Positions 5,032 to 5,650 of a stretch of 5,650 bases of DNA are shown piece after piece (the first letter of the stretch is position 1; every line of letters starts with the position of its first letter). The DNA lies in contig DFKM01000161.1 of assembly GCA_002373555.1 (NCBI GenBank), positions 1-5,650 on the forward strand, in the 5' to 3' direction. Both the position numbers and the translations under genes were made by a program. Below the pieces are notes generated by a model. The model was not told where the DNA came from, made no database searches, and saw only the letters and a program-made list of their open reading frames with translations. This DNA comes from Lachnospiraceae bacterium UBA3645 (lineage in GTDB: Bacteria > Bacillota > Clostridia > Lachnospirales > Lachnospiraceae).

Positions 5032-5650
5032 ATGTATCGAGCACATGTACTTATCTGCGGAGGCACAGGATGTACTTCCTCCGGCAGCATGAAGGTCCAG
5101 GAGGCTCTTGCCGCTGAACTGAAGGCAAACGGCCTTGAGGAAGAAGTCGCGATCGTCCGTACGGGATGTTTCGGACTCTGCGAGAACGGCCCGGTCATGA
5201 TCGTCTATCCCGAGGGATCTTTCTATTCGCGCGTGACGCCGGAAGATGTACCGGAGATCGTCTCCGAGCATCTGTTAAAGGGACGTATCGTACAGCGCCT
5301 CCTGTACAAGGATTCCGTTGCCGAAGACAATACCATCAAATCGCTGGATGAGACGCCTTTCTACAAGAAGCAGAAGAGAGTCGCACTCAGAAACTGCGGT
5401 ATCATCAATCCCGAGATCATCGACGAATATATCGCTTATGACGGCTATCAGGCACTCGGCAAGGTGCTTACCGAGATGAAGCCCGAGGACGTTATTGAGA
5501 CCCTGAAGGCCTCCGGTCTTCGCGGCCGCGGCGGCGCAGGCTTCCCGACCGGCGTGAAGTGGTCCTTTGCCGCTGCACAGCCCGGCCCCGAGAAATATGT
5601 CTGCTGCAACGCCGACGAAGGCGATCCCGGCGCATTCATGGACCGTTCCG
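5032..5650 (+). CDS. hydB: NuoF/HydB-type NADH- and FMN-binding subunit, 5' part
   Basis: The first 206 codons are present and the frame is still open at the window edge; the family is usually about 550-620 residues. An N-terminal thioredoxin-like [2Fe-2S] domain (1-85) has C9, C14 (Cx4C) and C46, C50 (Cx3C). The NuoF core then begins, with [13 protein letters not shown] (162-174), the glycine-rich NADH/FMN-binding motif, and [15 protein letters not shown] (192-206), a family hallmark. The rest of the flavin site and the C-terminal cluster motifs lie beyond the window. The fused N-terminal domain is typical of HydB and of soluble NAD-linked hydrogenase and formate dehydrogenase subunits, and absent from most complex I NuoF. 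It oxidises or reduces NAD(P)(H) in the cytoplasm. AAGGAGG lies 7 bases before the ATG. Operon context favours HydB; the next gene, outside the window, would decide. Confidence 0.92.
   Translation, partial: MYRAHVLICGGTGCTSSGSMKVQEALAAELKANGLEEEVAIVRTGCFGLCENGPVMIVYPEGSFYSRVTPEDVPEIVSEHLLKGRIVQRLLYKDSVAEDNTIKSLDETPFYKKQKRVALRNCGIINPEIIDEYIAYDGYQALGKVLTEMKPEDVIETLKASGLRGRGGAGFPTGVKWSFAAAQPGPEKYVCCNADEGDPGAFMDRS

Noticed and set aside
4651..5271. A 206-codon minus-strand open frame opposite the ferredoxin-like and NuoF-like genes
   Set aside because: It spans two firmly identified plus-strand genes and shows no motif or start signal of its own.

Overview
The window looks like part of the genome of a strictly anaerobic, fermentative Clostridia-type Firmicute. 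The genus cannot be read from it. Three things point that way: the gene content (a bifurcating-hydrogenase-type operon beside a sensory-type [FeFe] hydrogenase gene), strong AGGAGG-type ribosome binding sites, and GC-rich genes separated by an AT-rich control region. Nine genes lie in two divergent groups around a control region of about 330 bp (3256-3583). Only the last gene runs off the edge. No tRNA, rRNA, CRISPR array, insertion sequence or prophage gene was seen.

Minus-strand group, read from 3255 down to 34: a small DRTGG-domain protein; an RsbW/SpoIIAB-like ATPase (4-base ATGA overlap with the first gene); a sensory-type [FeFe]-hydrogenase-like protein (HydS-like) that keeps all four H-cluster cysteines but has Ala where catalytic enzymes carry the proton-shuttle Cys; a second DRTGG-domain protein; and a PHP-family metal-dependent phosphoesterase. 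The genes lie close together and probably form one operon. A consensus-like promoter sits at 3311-3339.

Plus-strand group, from 3584 to the window end: a NuoE/HydC-type [2Fe-2S] protein, a free-standing HATPase, a small [2Fe-2S] thioredoxin-like protein with only three of the usual four cysteines, and the first 206 codons of a NuoF/HydB-type NADH- and FMN-binding subunit. This order matches operons of electron-bifurcating [FeFe] hydrogenases (HydABC), in which hydA follows. The catalytic subunit lies outside the window, so hydrogenase rather than formate dehydrogenase or another partner is an inference. A promoter sits at 3466-3494.

Reading of the whole: the plus operon would make an enzyme linking NAD(H) and ferredoxin to H2. 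The minus operon looks like a sensory and signalling module: an H2- or redox-sensing protein, an ATPase of the partner-switching kinase fold, two small DRTGG proteins and a phosphoesterase. No sigma factor, anti-anti-sigma (STAS) protein, response regulator or DNA-binding protein is encoded here, so the output is unknown. Two imperfect matches to the operator of the NADH-sensing repressor Rex, one over the -10 of the minus promoter and one in the leader of the plus operon, suggest that both transcription units may respond to the NADH/NAD+ ratio.
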